Assembly: GCF_024436035.1 (NCBI RefSeq)
Contig: NZ_JANFNG010000002.1
Location: 496,001-560,000, forward strand
Length of the DNA stretch: 64,000 bases
Source: Streptomyces humicola
Lineage (GTDB): Bacteria; Actinomycetota; Actinomycetes; Streptomycetales; Streptomycetaceae
Direction: 5' to 3'
Shown: positions 8,634-16,623 of the stretch, in pieces
Layout of the letters: every line of letters starts with the position of its first letter
Numbering within the stretch: the first letter of the stretch is position 1
Translations under genes and position numbers: made by a program
The notes under the pieces: model-generated
What the model was told of the DNA's origin: nothing
The model's input: the letters and a program-made list of their open reading frames with translations, nothing else
Databases searched by the model: none

Positions 8634-10280
8634 TCACTCGTTCGGCCGCTCGTAGACGGTGCGCCCGCCGACCACCGTGCGCAGACAGCGCGGCAGTTCG
8701 GTGCCGGGCGTCAGGTCGGGCAGGCCGGGCGTGCCGGAGCGCGGGTCCGTCGACCAGTTGGCGACGCGCTCGTCGGGGATCTGGACGACGAGGTCGCCGC
8801 AGCTGAACAGGGCATAGTCGGCGGGCGCGCCGGGCACCAGGACGCCCGCCTCGTCACGGCGCTCGGCGCGCCGGCCGCCGCGGGTGTGGGCGGTGAACGC
8901 GGCGCGCACGGAGATGCGATGCTCGGGCGTGCGGTGGAAGGCGGCGGCGCGCACCGTGCCCCACGGGTCGAGCGCGGTGACCGGGCTGTCGGAGCCGAGG
9001 GCTAGCGGTACCCCCGCCTTCAGCAGGGCCGCGTACGGGTTGAGGGTGCGGGCGCGTTCCACGCCGAGGCGCTGGGCGTACATCCCGTCGTCACCGCCCC
9101 ACGCCACGTCGAAGGCGGGCTGGACCGAGGCGATGATCCCCAGGTCGGCGAGGGCCGCGATGGTCGCGGGGGTGAGCATCTCGGCGTGCTCGGCGCGGTG
9201 ACGTGCGGCGCGGACCCGGTCGATGCCGAGCCGCTCGGCGGCGGCGCGGACGCCGTTGATCACGGCGGTGATGGCCGCATCGCCGATGGCGTGGAAACCG
9301 GCCTGGAGCCCGGCCTCGGTGCACGCGGCGACATGCTCGGCGATCTGCGCTTCGGTGAGGTAGGAGGTGCCAGTGTGCGGGGCGTCGGCGTACGGCTGGT
9401 GGAGGCAGGCGGTGTGGGAGCCCAGCGAGCCGTCGGCGAACAGGTCACCGGCCGCGCCGACGGCACCCAGGTCGCGGACTCGCTCGATCACCTTGTCCGC
9501 GGCGGAGGTTGCGGCCTCGGCCCAGTAGCCGACGACCCGCGGGCCGGGCTCCTCCCCGGCGAGGCGCAGCAGCCCGGTGAGGTCCTCCTCGCCGCTGATG
9601 TCGGGGCCGGCGCACTCGTGGAGCGATGCGATGCCGAGCGATGCGGCGTGGCGCAGCGTCGCGCGCTGGGCCTCGCGCCGCTGCTCCGGGGTGAGGGCCG
9701 CGTGGGCGGCGCGGCGGGCGGCGTGATGGGCGTCGCGGGTGAGCGGGGCGTCCGGGTGGTAGCCGGGCAGCTCCTCGATGCGGGTCGCGCCGGGTACCAG
9801 GCGGAGCAGGGCGGTGGTGACGACTGCGGAGTGCATGTCCGCGCGCGTGAGGTAGAGCGGGCGCCCGCCGGACGCCGTGTCGAGCTCGGCGCGGGAGGGC
9901 GCACGGCCGCCGGGCCAGCGGGCCGAGTCCCAGCCGTGGCCGAGCAGCACCCGGTGACCGGGGTGGGCGTCGGCGTAGGCGGTGATGCGGGCGAGTGCGT
10001 CGGCGAGGTCGAGGGCGCCGGCGAGGTCGAGGCCGGTGAGCGCGAGCCCGGTGGCGGTGGCGTGCACGTGGGCGTCGGTGAACGCGGGGGTCACCAGCGC
10101 GCCGTGCAGGTCGACGACCTCGTCCACCCCGTCGGCGAAGCCGTCGGCGGCGCCTTCCGAGCCGATCCAGGCGATGGTGGAGCCGTCGACGACCATGGCG
10201 GTGGCGAAGGGGTCGGCGGGGCTGTACACGGTGCCGCCGCGCAGCAGGACGCTGCCGGGGGCACGCTCGTCGTTGGGCAT
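8634..10280 (-). CDS. Amidohydrolase family 3 (YtcJ-like)
   Basis: A 548-residue metal-dependent hydrolase of the amidohydrolase superfamily. After a short beta-strand domain (VLLRGGTVYS) comes the HxH metal motif TDAHVHATATG near residue 68. Further metal-ligand regions follow: FHAIGDAAI, RAEHAEML and the C-terminal ALGSDSPV aspartate. The overall layout is that of YtcJ-like exoenzymes, whose substrates are rarely known. No signal peptide is present. The ATG at 10280 was preferred over upstream in-frame starts because conserved sequence begins directly after it. An Lrp/AsnC regulator lies 58 bp upstream on the same strand and may control it. Confidence 0.88.
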   Translation of the reverse strand: MPNDERAPGSVLLRGGTVYSPADPFATAMVVDGSTIAWIGSEGAADGFADGVDEVVDLHGALVTPAFTDAHVHATATGLALTGLDLAGALDLADALARITAYADAHPGHRVLLGHGWDSARWPGGRAPSRAELDTASGGRPLYLTRADMHSAVVTTALLRLVPGATRIEELPGYHPDAPLTRDAHHAARRAAHAALTPEQRREAQRATLRHAASLGIASLHECAGPDISGEEDLTGLLRLAGEEPGPRVVGYWAEAATSAADKVIERVRDLGAVGAAGDLFADGSLGSHTACLHQPYADAPHTGTSYLTEAQIAEHVAACTEAGLQAGFHAIGDAAITAVINGVRAAAERLGIDRVRAARHRAEHAEMLTPATIAALADLGIIASVQPAFDVAWGGDDGMYAQRLGVERARTLNPYAALLKAGVPLALGSDSPVTALDPWGTVRAAAFHRTPEHRISVRAAFTAHTRGGRRAERRDEAGVLVPGAPADYALFSCGDLVVQIPDERVANWSTDPRSGTPGLPDLTPGTELPRCLRTVVGGRTVYERPNE

Positions 10281-10338
10281 TGCACCAGTCTGGCCTGCGC
10301 GGGCGCCGTTCGTGGCGCCGGGGCCGCGGGAGGAGGTG

Positions 10339-10779
10339 TTACAGGTGGGGCGGCCTGGATTCGTACGGCGTGGAGAGGACAACCGTGGTGCGCGTGGAGA
10401 CGCCGGCGAGGGAGCGGATGCGGGCGAGCAGGTTCTCCAGGGCGCCCGGGGCCGTGACGCGCACCTTGAGGATGTAGTTCTCGTCCCCCGCGACGCTGTG
10501 GCACGCCTCGATCTCGGGGACGTCGGCGAGTCGCTCGGCGATGTCGTCGGGTGCGCTGGGGTCGAACGGCTTGACCGAGATGAACGCGGTGAGTGACAGG
10601 CCCACGGCCTCCGGGTCGACGATCGCCGCGTACCCGCGGATCACGCCGCGCTGTTCGAGGCGCCGTACGCGCTGGTGCACCGCCGATGTCGACAGGCCGG
10701 TGGCCTTGCCCAGGTCGGTGTAGCTCATCCGCCCGTCGGCGACGAGCAGCTCCACGATCTTCCGGTCCAACTCCTCCAC
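10339..10779 (-). CDS. Lrp/AsnC-family transcriptional regulator
   Basis: A 146-residue feast/famine regulator. Residues 1-60 form the winged helix (LDRKIVELLVADGRMSYTDLGKATGLSTSAVHQRVRRLEQRGVI). Residues 65-140 form the RAM ligand-binding domain, with the expected PEIEACHSVAGDENYILKV. Such proteins sense amino acids and oligomerise on DNA. The start is GTG directly before EELDRK. It precedes an amidohydrolase on the same strand, which is a plausible target; other targets cannot be excluded. Confidence 0.93.
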   Translation of the reverse strand: MEELDRKIVELLVADGRMSYTDLGKATGLSTSAVHQRVRRLEQRGVIRGYAAIVDPEAVGLSLTAFISVKPFDPSAPDDIAERLADVPEIEACHSVAGDENYILKVRVTAPGALENLLARIRSLAGVSTRTTVVLSTPYESRPPHL

Positions 10780-11031
10780 GACCGGTCAACCTACTGCCAG
10801 CGGACGGCTGAGGCACAGCGGGCACGGCGCACGGGCCACAACGTGCGCTCGGGCCGCCGAGGTGGCACCCGCCCCCGTGCGCCCCCTCGTGTGATGAATG
10901 CCACACCCTGTGCACCCGCTCGCAGAAGGCCCCGCGATTACCTGTGCGGCGTGACGGGAAATGCTCGCTATGGCCAGAACCTCGATCCTGGCCGTCCCGA
11001 CACAGGGTGCCCGTCAAGGGAGAGAACCAGC

Positions 11032-11547
11032 ATGCGCGCATGCAAGCGGCAGGGCCGCAATGACCGCACGCAGACGGCGTTCGACCAGGACCTCGCTTCC
11101 GGCGACTCGTTCGACGAGGGCGCAGACGAGGGCGCATCGGACGACATGCGGGACGCCGGGGAGGCGTCCGACGACGAGGTCTACGAGATCTTCCGCGTCC
11201 ATTGCCCGGACTGCGCCCGGCCGATAGCGCTCTTCGCCGACGAGGACGTCATCCCCGAGCACGCGCTCTGCCCGACGCCGTGGAACCCGTTCGGGCTCAC
11301 GGTGTGCGCCGGCTCCGGCCGCCCGGCCGCCGAGGCGGCACCGGTCGGCGGCACGGAACTCGCCGACGAGTGGGACATGGGCGTGCTGTTGACCCTCCCG
11401 GAGGGCCTTGACTGGCGTACTCAGCCGTTCTCGCACGCGGGCGGACCGGGCTCGCGCCCGTTGCGGGCCCGGGTGCCGCGTCCCGAGCGCCGGAGCGCCG
11501 GAGGCTCTAGCCCCGGCTCTCCGGCCCCGCGAGGTGGCGGGCGATGA
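11032..11547 (+). CDS. Small acidic protein of unknown function
   Basis: A 171-residue protein that I do not recognise as a named family. It opens basic (MRACKRQGRNDRTQTAF), then has a strongly acidic stretch rich in Asp, Glu and Ser (residues about 18-50). Next comes a cysteine-containing core with CPDC, LCPTPWNP and VCAG that could bind zinc. The C-terminal 40 residues are low-complexity Pro/Arg/Gly. Start is ATG with GGGAGAG eight bases upstream. It diverges from the lrp gene, and its 3' end overlaps the convergent acyl-CoA dehydrogenase by 41 bases, so the exact C-terminus may be shorter in function than in sequence. Confidence 0.6.
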   Translation: MRACKRQGRNDRTQTAFDQDLASGDSFDEGADEGASDDMRDAGEASDDEVYEIFRVHCPDCARPIALFADEDVIPEHALCPTPWNPFGLTVCAGSGRPAAEAAPVGGTELADEWDMGVLLTLPEGLDWRTQPFSHAGGPGSRPLRARVPRPERRSAGGSSPGSPAPRGGGR

Positions 11548-12691
11548 CCATGCGCTGGATCTGGTTGGTGCCTTCGACGATCTGCAGCACCTTCGCCTCG
11601 CGCATGTAGCGCTCGACGGGGAAGTCCGCTGTGTACCCGTAGCCGCCGAGGAGCTGGACCGCGTCGGTGGTCACCTTCATCGCGGCGTCCGTGCAGTACA
11701 GCTTCGCCATCGCGGCCTGCTTGCCGAAGGGACGGCCGGCGTCGCGCTGCCGTGCCGCGGCGAGGTACAGCGCCCGCCCGGCCTCGATCGCAGTGGCCAT
11801 GTCGGCGAGGACGAAGCGCAGCCCCTGGAAGTCCGCGAGCGGGCGGCCGAACTGCTGCCGTGAGGTGGTGAAGGCGATCGCCTCGTCCAAGGCGGCCTGA
11901 GCGACACCGACCGCGCATGCCGCTATGCCCAGGCGCCCGGAGTCGAGGGCGGAGAGCGCCACGGTGAAGCCCTGCCCCTCCTCGCCGATCCGGCGGGAGT
12001 CGGGGACGTGCACGCCGTCGAGGTGCACCTGGGCGGTCGGCGAGCCCTTCAGCCCCATCTTCCGCTCGGGTGCGGCGGCGCTCAGTCCCGGCGCGTCGCC
12101 GGGTACGAGGAACGCGGTGATGCCGCGCGGGCCCTCGGCGCCGGTGCGGGCGAGCACGGTGTAGAAGTCGGCGACGCCCGCGTGGGTGATCCACGCCTTG
12201 GTGCCGTCGAGGCGCCAGCCGTCGCCGTCCCGTATCGCCTTGGTGCGCAGGGACGCGGCGTCGGAGCCGGATCCGGGCTCCGACAGGCAGTACGCGCCGA
12301 GCAGAGTGCCGCCGAGCATCGCCGGGAGGTGTTCGGCGCGCTGCTGCTTGGTGCCGAACTCGGCGAGCGCGTGGCAGGCGAGGGTGTGGACGCTCACGCC
12401 GAGGCCGACGGTGAGCCGGGCCGCCGCGAGCTCCTCCAGGACCTGCAGGTACACCTCGTACGGCTGCTCCCCGCCCCCGTACTCCTGCGGGTAGGGGAGG
12501 CTGAGCAGCCCCGCCGCACCGAGAACGGCGAAGACGTCGCGCGGGAAGCGTCCCGCGTCCTCCTCCTCGGCGGCCCTGGGCCGGATTTCCCGCGCGGCGA
12601 TGTCGCGGGTGAGGCCGAGCAGCTCGCGGGCCTCCTCGGTGGGCAGCTCTCGTTCGACGGACGTACGGTCCTGCGGGCCGTCGTGCAGCAT
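11507..12691 (-). CDS. Acyl-CoA dehydrogenase
   Basis: A 394-residue flavoenzyme that introduces an alpha-beta double bond into acyl-CoA. Domains run in the family order: N-terminal helices with FAVLGAAGLLSLPYPQEYGG, a middle beta domain with YCLSEPGSGSDAASL and KAWITHAGVADFY, and a C-terminal helical domain. The likely catalytic base is the Glu in QIVEGTNQIQRMVIAR; QLLGGYGYTADFPVERYMREAK is the other signature. These features place it with short/medium-chain or branched-chain dehydrogenases; the chain length is not readable. The ATG lies at 12691. It converges on and overlaps the preceding small gene. Confidence 0.93.
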   Translation of the reverse strand: MLHDGPQDRTSVERELPTEEARELLGLTRDIAAREIRPRAAEEEDAGRFPRDVFAVLGAAGLLSLPYPQEYGGGEQPYEVYLQVLEELAAARLTVGLGVSVHTLACHALAEFGTKQQRAEHLPAMLGGTLLGAYCLSEPGSGSDAASLRTKAIRDGDGWRLDGTKAWITHAGVADFYTVLARTGAEGPRGITAFLVPGDAPGLSAAAPERKMGLKGSPTAQVHLDGVHVPDSRRIGEEGQGFTVALSALDSGRLGIAACAVGVAQAALDEAIAFTTSRQQFGRPLADFQGLRFVLADMATAIEAGRALYLAAARQRDAGRPFGKQAAMAKLYCTDAAMKVTTDAVQLLGGYGYTADFPVERYMREAKVLQIVEGTNQIQRMVIARHLAGPESRG

Positions 12692-13041
12692 GGCGGCGCT
12701 CCTCCCTGTCGGGCGGTTCGGCGGCGGTCGCGAGGGGTGGTCGCGCCTTCACCGCATGGTCTCCCCACGGTCGATGATCTCCCGCCGGATCGCGGTACGG
12801 GCTGATCAGCGCCTGTGGCGGTTGGAGTATGCCCGATCGGAGGCGCCACGTCACGGGGATGATCGGGGCCCTGGCCGGAGAGGCTCCCCGTGCGGGAGGC
12901 GCGCAGGTGCGCGCAGGGTGCGCGTAGGACCTGTGGGGCATCCGTGCGGGTGCCCGCGGCCGCCGGAGATGATCTCCGGTGCGGGGGTGCGCCGGGGCAC
13001 TGACGACGCGTCATGTACGAATGTATGACTACGATGCAGGG
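12692..13041. other. Intergenic region with a dyad symmetry
   Basis: This 350-bp region lies upstream of the leftward acyl-CoA dehydrogenase and of two small rightward reading frames. The perfect dyad CCGGAGAT-G-ATCTCCGG lies at 12964-12980 and looks like an operator. A weak promoter pair CTGACG (13001-13006) and TATGAC (13024-13029), 17 bp apart, would serve the rightward frames. No gene is seen. Confidence 0.4.
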
Positions 13042-13164
13042 ATGACACAGACCTCACAGCGAGGCCCGGCGCGGGGTGCCATGCGTCGAACAGGCCGTCC
13101 CCTGCGGGTGATCGCGGCGCAGGAGAGTGACCGGTGGACCATCGCTCCGTTGGGAGGGCTGTGA
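13042..13164 (+). CDS. Possible 40-residue upstream peptide gene
   Basis: A 40-residue frame, basic in its first half and ending DRWTIAPLGGL. AGGG touches the ATG and the -10-like TATGAC or TACGAT lies just upstream, so the message may be nearly leaderless. Its TGA overlaps the GTG of the next small gene (GTGA), a typical translational-coupling junction and the main reason to list it. Codon third positions are only about 72 percent G+C, well below neighbouring genes, which argues against it. No family is recognised. Confidence 0.35.
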   Translation: MTQTSQRGPARGAMRRTGRPLRVIAAQESDRWTIAPLGGL

Positions 13165-13373
13165 CGACGATGACGACGCAATCGGGGCCGTTCACCGAAC
13201 GTGCCGAATCACTTCAACAGCCCTACACCCCGCAGTGGCGGACGCCGCACGACGCGCCGATCTTCGAAGCCCTTGCAGAGCGCTGGGAGCGGTCCGGACG
13301 CAGCGTTCCGGGCGAGGACGACCGGGAGTGGGCCGAGTTGTTGCACCGGTGCCCCTGGCCTGGAGGCTGGTGA
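13161..13373 (+). CDS. Small hypothetical protein, about 70 residues
   Basis: A 70-residue frame with Streptomyces-like codon use. It contains SLQQPYTPQWRTPHDAPIFEALAERWERSGRSVPG and ends in a tryptophan-rich tail (EWAELLHRCPWPGGW). No domain is recognised. Two starts compete. The GTG at 13161 overlaps the stop of the upstream 40-residue frame. The ATG at 13170 has GGGAGGG eleven bases ahead. There is no membrane segment or signal peptide. The upstream frame would be translated in tandem with it. Confidence 0.5.
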   Translation: MTTMTTQSGPFTERAESLQQPYTPQWRTPHDAPIFEALAERWERSGRSVPGEDDREWAELLHRCPWPGGW

Positions 13374-13536
13374 CCCGTCGCAAGCCGGGGGCGCGGGTCG
13401 CGCCGTCCATCTGATCATCTGCGTGACCGCCGACCCGTCTGTGTGATCTCCGTGCGTCGCCCGCGACCGCCGCGGCCGCCCGTCGTTTGCGTCAGCGACA
13501 GCGGGAAGGACCCGCTGACCTGGGAAGGACGACTCC

Positions 13537-14142
13537 GTGCGACGCTTGGCTGCCGTAACGATCACCGCCCTCGCGGCGTCCCTGTCCACCACGACCCAGG
13601 CCGAGGCCGCGGGTCCGCCCGTCGTCCCGGTCAACGGCTCGACCGACTTCTGCCTCACCCCCGATGCGGTCGAGCACATGAGCGACTCCGGGATCACCAT
13701 GCATGCGACGGGAGAGGCGACACTCGAACGTGCGAAGCCGAACTGCGTGAAGTTCCCGGTCACCGTGAGCTCGCTGTCGTTCAACGGCGCAGAGCTCGGC
13801 GGCGGAGTCGTCTTCCAACGAGGCCCCCGCCGAGTGGAGTTCAGCCACCTCTACAACCACTTCGCCGGCCGCTATGTGACCGCCGACGCCTCGGTCAACG
13901 GCGGTCCCACGACGACCATCCCCTTCCTCAGCTACCAGACGGAGCCGCGGGACGTCGCGGACGCCCCGTCGGTCGACTACGGCAGCGGCCTGATGAGGCT
14001 CACGCCGTCCGGGGAGCACGCCTTCACGGAGGCGTTCGGGCAGAGCCCGGTGAACTCGGGCCAGAATCTGTACTCCTCGGCGGGGCGCGTCGATGTGCTG
14101 AGCACAGCGACCGGCGCCATGGGGCAGCTGCTGCCCCATTAG
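13537..14142 (+). CDS. Secreted protein of unknown function
   Basis: A 201-residue protein with a clear signal peptide (RR near the start, then VTITALAASLSTTTQAEAAG, with cleavage likely after AEA). The mature part has two cysteines (DFCLTP and PNCVKF) that could form a disulfide. It alternates hydrophobic and polar residues in a way that suggests an all-beta fold (SLSFNGAELGGGVVF, HLYNHFAGRYVTADASV). I do not recognise the family; a HtaA-like beta domain was considered but key features are not evident. The GTG start has GGGAAGG ten bases upstream. The last codons lie in a hairpin (14119-14139) that may help to end transcription before the convergent GH25 gene. Confidence 0.7.
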   Translation: MRRLAAVTITALAASLSTTTQAEAAGPPVVPVNGSTDFCLTPDAVEHMSDSGITMHATGEATLERAKPNCVKFPVTVSSLSFNGAELGGGVVFQRGPRRVEFSHLYNHFAGRYVTADASVNGGPTTTIPFLSYQTEPRDVADAPSVDYGSGLMRLTPSGEHAFTEAFGQSPVNSGQNLYSSAGRVDVLSTATGAMGQLLPH

Positions 14143-14185
14143 GCCCTGGCTCCGGTCCCTGGCTCCGCCCGGGAGCGCTCCGGCG

Positions 14186-15052
14186 TCAGGCGCCGACCTT
14201 CTGTGCGATGGCCGCAAGCGTCGACTTGATCTCGTCCAGCTCAGCCTTGAGTGCGGCGATCTCCGAACGGGCGTCGAACGCAGCCTTGTTGGTGGCGCTG
14301 GTGTGCTGACCCAAGGTGCGCTCGGCGCCGTCGACGAGGCTCGGGATGCTCGCGGATACGACGGCCTTGTGGATGTCGTTGAGCTGGGCCCACGCGTCCT
14401 CGCCGACGCCGTCGTGCTTGTAGGCCCAGACGTCAAGGGGGGTAGGCAAGTCGTCCTCCGGTGGGGTGGGTTGGAACGACAGCGTCCACGAGCGTAGCGC
14501 CGCCGTACTGGACAGGTGGCAGTAGTCCTTGTCGACCGGGCTGCTCGAATACTGGTGGAACAGCCACGGCGCCTTGATGCCGGGATCGCCAGCGGCACGA
14601 CCCGCGGTCGCGATCCAGAGGAAGTCCTGGTAGTACGAGGAGGTGTCGACGTTGAGCCAGTAGTCGGTGTTGCAGTACAGGCCGACCGGGTTGTGCGGGA
14701 GCTTGGACTTCACATAGCGCAGCCAGCTGTCCTTGTAGGCGCGCTGCTTCGACTTCGGCACGTTCTGGTTGGCCGAGTCGTAGCCCTCCCAGTCGAGTAC
14801 AACGATGTCACCCGGCTTCCAGGCGACCTGGTCGAGGAAGTAATTGGCCTCGGTCTCCACGCCGTTGGCCATGTGCGGATAGTGATAGCCGCCCCAGACC
14901 AGGCCGTTGGCCTTCGCATGGTTGCGCTGCGCCACCCACTCGGGGTTGACGTACGACTCGCCTTCGGTGATCTTCACAAAGGCAAAGGACAGCCCCGCAG
15001 TGTCAGGCGCCGAGCTCTGATAGCTCGACCAGTCCTGGCCCCAGATGCCCAT
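14186..15052 (-). CDS. GH25 (lysozyme/endolysin) family protein
   Basis: A 288-residue glycoside hydrolase family 25 protein, which cleaves the MurNAc-GlcNAc bond of peptidoglycan. Catalytic-region motifs are GQDWSSYQ at the start and VVLDWEGYDSA near residue 90; FVKITEGESYVNP and WIATAGRAAGDPG are further family blocks. The catalytic domain ends near residue 200. The C-terminus is a predicted coiled coil (SEIAALKAELDEIKSTLAAIAQKV). There is no signal peptide or wall-binding repeat, which is the layout of actinophage endolysins and phage-derived chromosomal genes rather than of secreted autolysins. The ATG at 15052 follows a run of six G residues eleven bases upstream. No other phage genes are nearby. 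Confidence 0.85.
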   Translation of the reverse strand: MGIWGQDWSSYQSSAPDTAGLSFAFVKITEGESYVNPEWVAQRNHAKANGLVWGGYHYPHMANGVETEANYFLDQVAWKPGDIVVLDWEGYDSANQNVPKSKQRAYKDSWLRYVKSKLPHNPVGLYCNTDYWLNVDTSSYYQDFLWIATAGRAAGDPGIKAPWLFHQYSSSPVDKDYCHLSSTAALRSWTLSFQPTPPEDDLPTPLDVWAYKHDGVGEDAWAQLNDIHKAVVSASIPSLVDGAERTLGQHTSATNKAAFDARSEIAALKAELDEIKSTLAAIAQKVGA

Positions 15053-15343
15053 CAGGCGATCAACCCCCCTGACGTAGTGCCCGTCGTGCCCGGCATGCCC
15101 GGCCTCGAACGACTCGTCGAAGCAGTATGCACGCCGTCCGTTCCGTTGTGGGGCCGAGCGCCGCACCGGACAAGATTCTTCGCAGACTCCCCCCAATTGC
15201 CCGGCTGAGGCTCCGTCGAAACCGGTATGCCGCCCTGACGACCGGTTTCGGACCGCCGTTCCCCCGCATCGCCTCTTCGGGTGACCGTTTCTGCGCCGGG
15301 TGTCCGCCGGGGCGCACAGTCGTTGAATCCTGCATAAAGAAGC

Positions 15344-15396
15344 GTGCCCGCGCGCCGTTGCCTGTCATGGCACGCCCGTCAGCGGCGCGCGGGCAC
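15344..15396. terminator. Long inverted repeat, possible terminator or structured leader
   Basis: GTGCCCGCGCGCCG at 15344-15357 is perfectly complementary to 15383-15396 with a 25-nt loop. No T tract follows on either strand, so the role may be RNA structure or protein binding instead of termination. A second short hairpin lies ten bases downstream. Confidence 0.4.
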
Positions 15397-15437
15397 ATCC
15401 TCAGCGCGATCGCGCGGCGCGATCGCGTCCGGCACCG

Positions 15438-15668
15438 TCATGGCGATGTTCCCGTCGGCGACTGGAGTTCGTGCAGCGGCTGCGCGGACTTCGGCGGCAT
15501 GGCGCCGACCGCGTCCGGTCGCGTACTGCGCAGGTACCACCGGACGCGGGCGGCAAGGTAGATCGGCACCGTCGTCGCGCGCCGGCTGTCGACTGCCGGC
15601 CACCCGCCGCTGTGGCCGGTGAACTCGTCGGCCTTCCCCAGGCAACCGTGATCGCCGGCGCGCCGACG
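15438..15668 (-). pseudogene. Possible gene remnant or small ORF
   Basis: On the minus strand a 76-codon open frame ends at a TGA at 15438. Its second half reads like real protein (VPIYLAARVRWYLRSTRPDA, then VGAMPPKSAQPLHELQSPTG) and has high-GC third positions. The only reasonable start, GTG at 15569, has no ribosome-binding sequence and would give 43 residues. It may be the 3' end of a decayed gene. No family is recognised. Confidence 0.25.
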
Positions 15669-15906
15669 TCACCGGTTCGGGCGCATCGGGTGTGCACCCG
15701 CGGCGGGGCGGCGGCAGCCGAACTGAGCTGCGCGGATGTGCCGGAAGGCGGGGCCGGCGCGGGGGAGTGCGATTACGGGAGACGGCCGAGGGCCGAGGTG
15801 CGGCAGGTACGGGCCCGCGGTGTGCTCGACGACGCGACTGTTCGCCGACGCACCCGGCCGGACACGGCGCCGGATCCGGTCCGTGCCCGGCCACCAGGAG
15901 ACCGAC

Positions 15907-16311
15907 ATGTTCCGGATAGCGCTCTGCGCGAGAGCCGGAGCCACCGCAGGGCTCTGGCTCCTTTCCCTGGCGTCGCCTGCCGTCGCCCATGCGGACACAG
16001 TGGACGTCGTCGACTGGGACGCCGTGGCGGACTGCGAGTCCTCCGGGCACTGGCACGCCCACACCGGCAACGGTTACCAGGGCGGACTGCAGTTCAAGCG
16101 GTCCACCTGGAAGGAATACGGCGGTAAGGACTATGCCCCGCGCGCGGATCTCGCCACCCGCCGCGAGCAGATCCGCATCGCCAAGCGCGTACTCGCCCAC
16201 CAGGGGCCGTCGGCATGGCCCCACTGCTTCAGCGACGGTCTCCCCGACGATGCCGACGATGCCGACCACTTGGCGGACGCCGCCGACATCGCACACCACG
16301 CCGACGACTAG
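15907..16311 (+). CDS. Resuscitation-promoting factor-like secreted transglycosylase
   Basis: A 134-residue secreted protein. A signal peptide (LCARAGATAGLWLLSLASPAVAHA) is followed by a single Rpf catalytic domain at about residues 35-105. The proposed catalytic Glu lies in DWDAVADCESSGHWH, and NGYQGGLQFKRSTWKEYGG is the other signature; paired cysteines (ADCESS and WPHC) would form the usual disulfide. Rpf proteins cleave peptidoglycan during spore germination and growth resumption. There is no LysM or other wall anchor, so this is a minimal Rpf. Its C-terminus is unusual: about 25 residues made almost only of Asp, His and Ala. ATG has CAGGAG six bases upstream. The gene ends 3 bp from the convergent azlD stop. 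Confidence 0.88.
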   Translation: MFRIALCARAGATAGLWLLSLASPAVAHADTVDVVDWDAVADCESSGHWHAHTGNGYQGGLQFKRSTWKEYGGKDYAPRADLATRREQIRIAKRVLAHQGPSAWPHCFSDGLPDDADDADHLADAADIAHHADD

Positions 16312-16314
16312 CGT

Positions 16315-16623
16315 TCATCGCAGACTCGCGGCTCGGAGCAGCGCCGTGACACCGGCGGCCACGAGCACCACGATCACGAACGGCGCCCGGCGCCAGGCGA
16401 GCACCCCACCGGCCAGCACACCCAGCGGCCTCGCCCAGCCCGCAAAACCATGGGCCCCGGTGAGCGCCGAGGTGGCGGCGAGGGCGACGAGCAGCACGGC
16501 GGCACCCGTGGAGAGCAACTGCTGGATACGTGCGGACAGCTCGACGCGGCCGTGGAGGAGCGGTCCGGTGAGGCGGAACGCATAGGTGCCGAGCGCGAGG
16601 GCCAGCAGCGCTGCGACGGTCAT
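16315..16623 (-). CDS. azlD: Branched-chain amino acid exporter small subunit AzlD
   Basis: A 102-residue protein with three to four hydrophobic segments and the AzlD signature TYAFRLTGPLL near the start. It works with AzlC as a two-component exporter (BrnFE type) for leucine, isoleucine, valine or methionine. Its ATG overlaps the azlC stop (ATGA), so the two subunits are translationally coupled. The stop is three bases from the convergent rpf-like gene. Confidence 0.9.
   Translation of the reverse strand: MTVAALLALALGTYAFRLTGPLLHGRVELSARIQQLLSTGAAVLLVALAATSALTGAHGFAGWARPLGVLAGGVLAWRRAPFVIVVLVAAGVTALLRAASLR

Larger units (their letters stand above)
15053..15906. other. Long intergenic region with hairpins
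   Basis: This 854-bp gap lies between the leftward GH25 gene and the rightward rpf-like gene. It holds a perfect 14-bp inverted repeat (15344-15357 with 15383-15396). Close by is a 9-bp hairpin built on GCGATCGCG (15406-15414 with 15418-15426). On the minus strand there is a protein-like but poorly initiated frame at 15438-15668. A cyclic-di-AMP riboswitch, which precedes some Streptomyces rpf genes, was looked for and not recognised. Confidence 0.45.

Noticed and set aside
15430-15906. Cyclic-di-AMP (ydaO) riboswitch before the rpf-like gene
   Set aside because: Such switches precede some Streptomyces rpf genes, but I could not find the conserved aptamer blocks here. A covariance search against the ydaO family would settle it.
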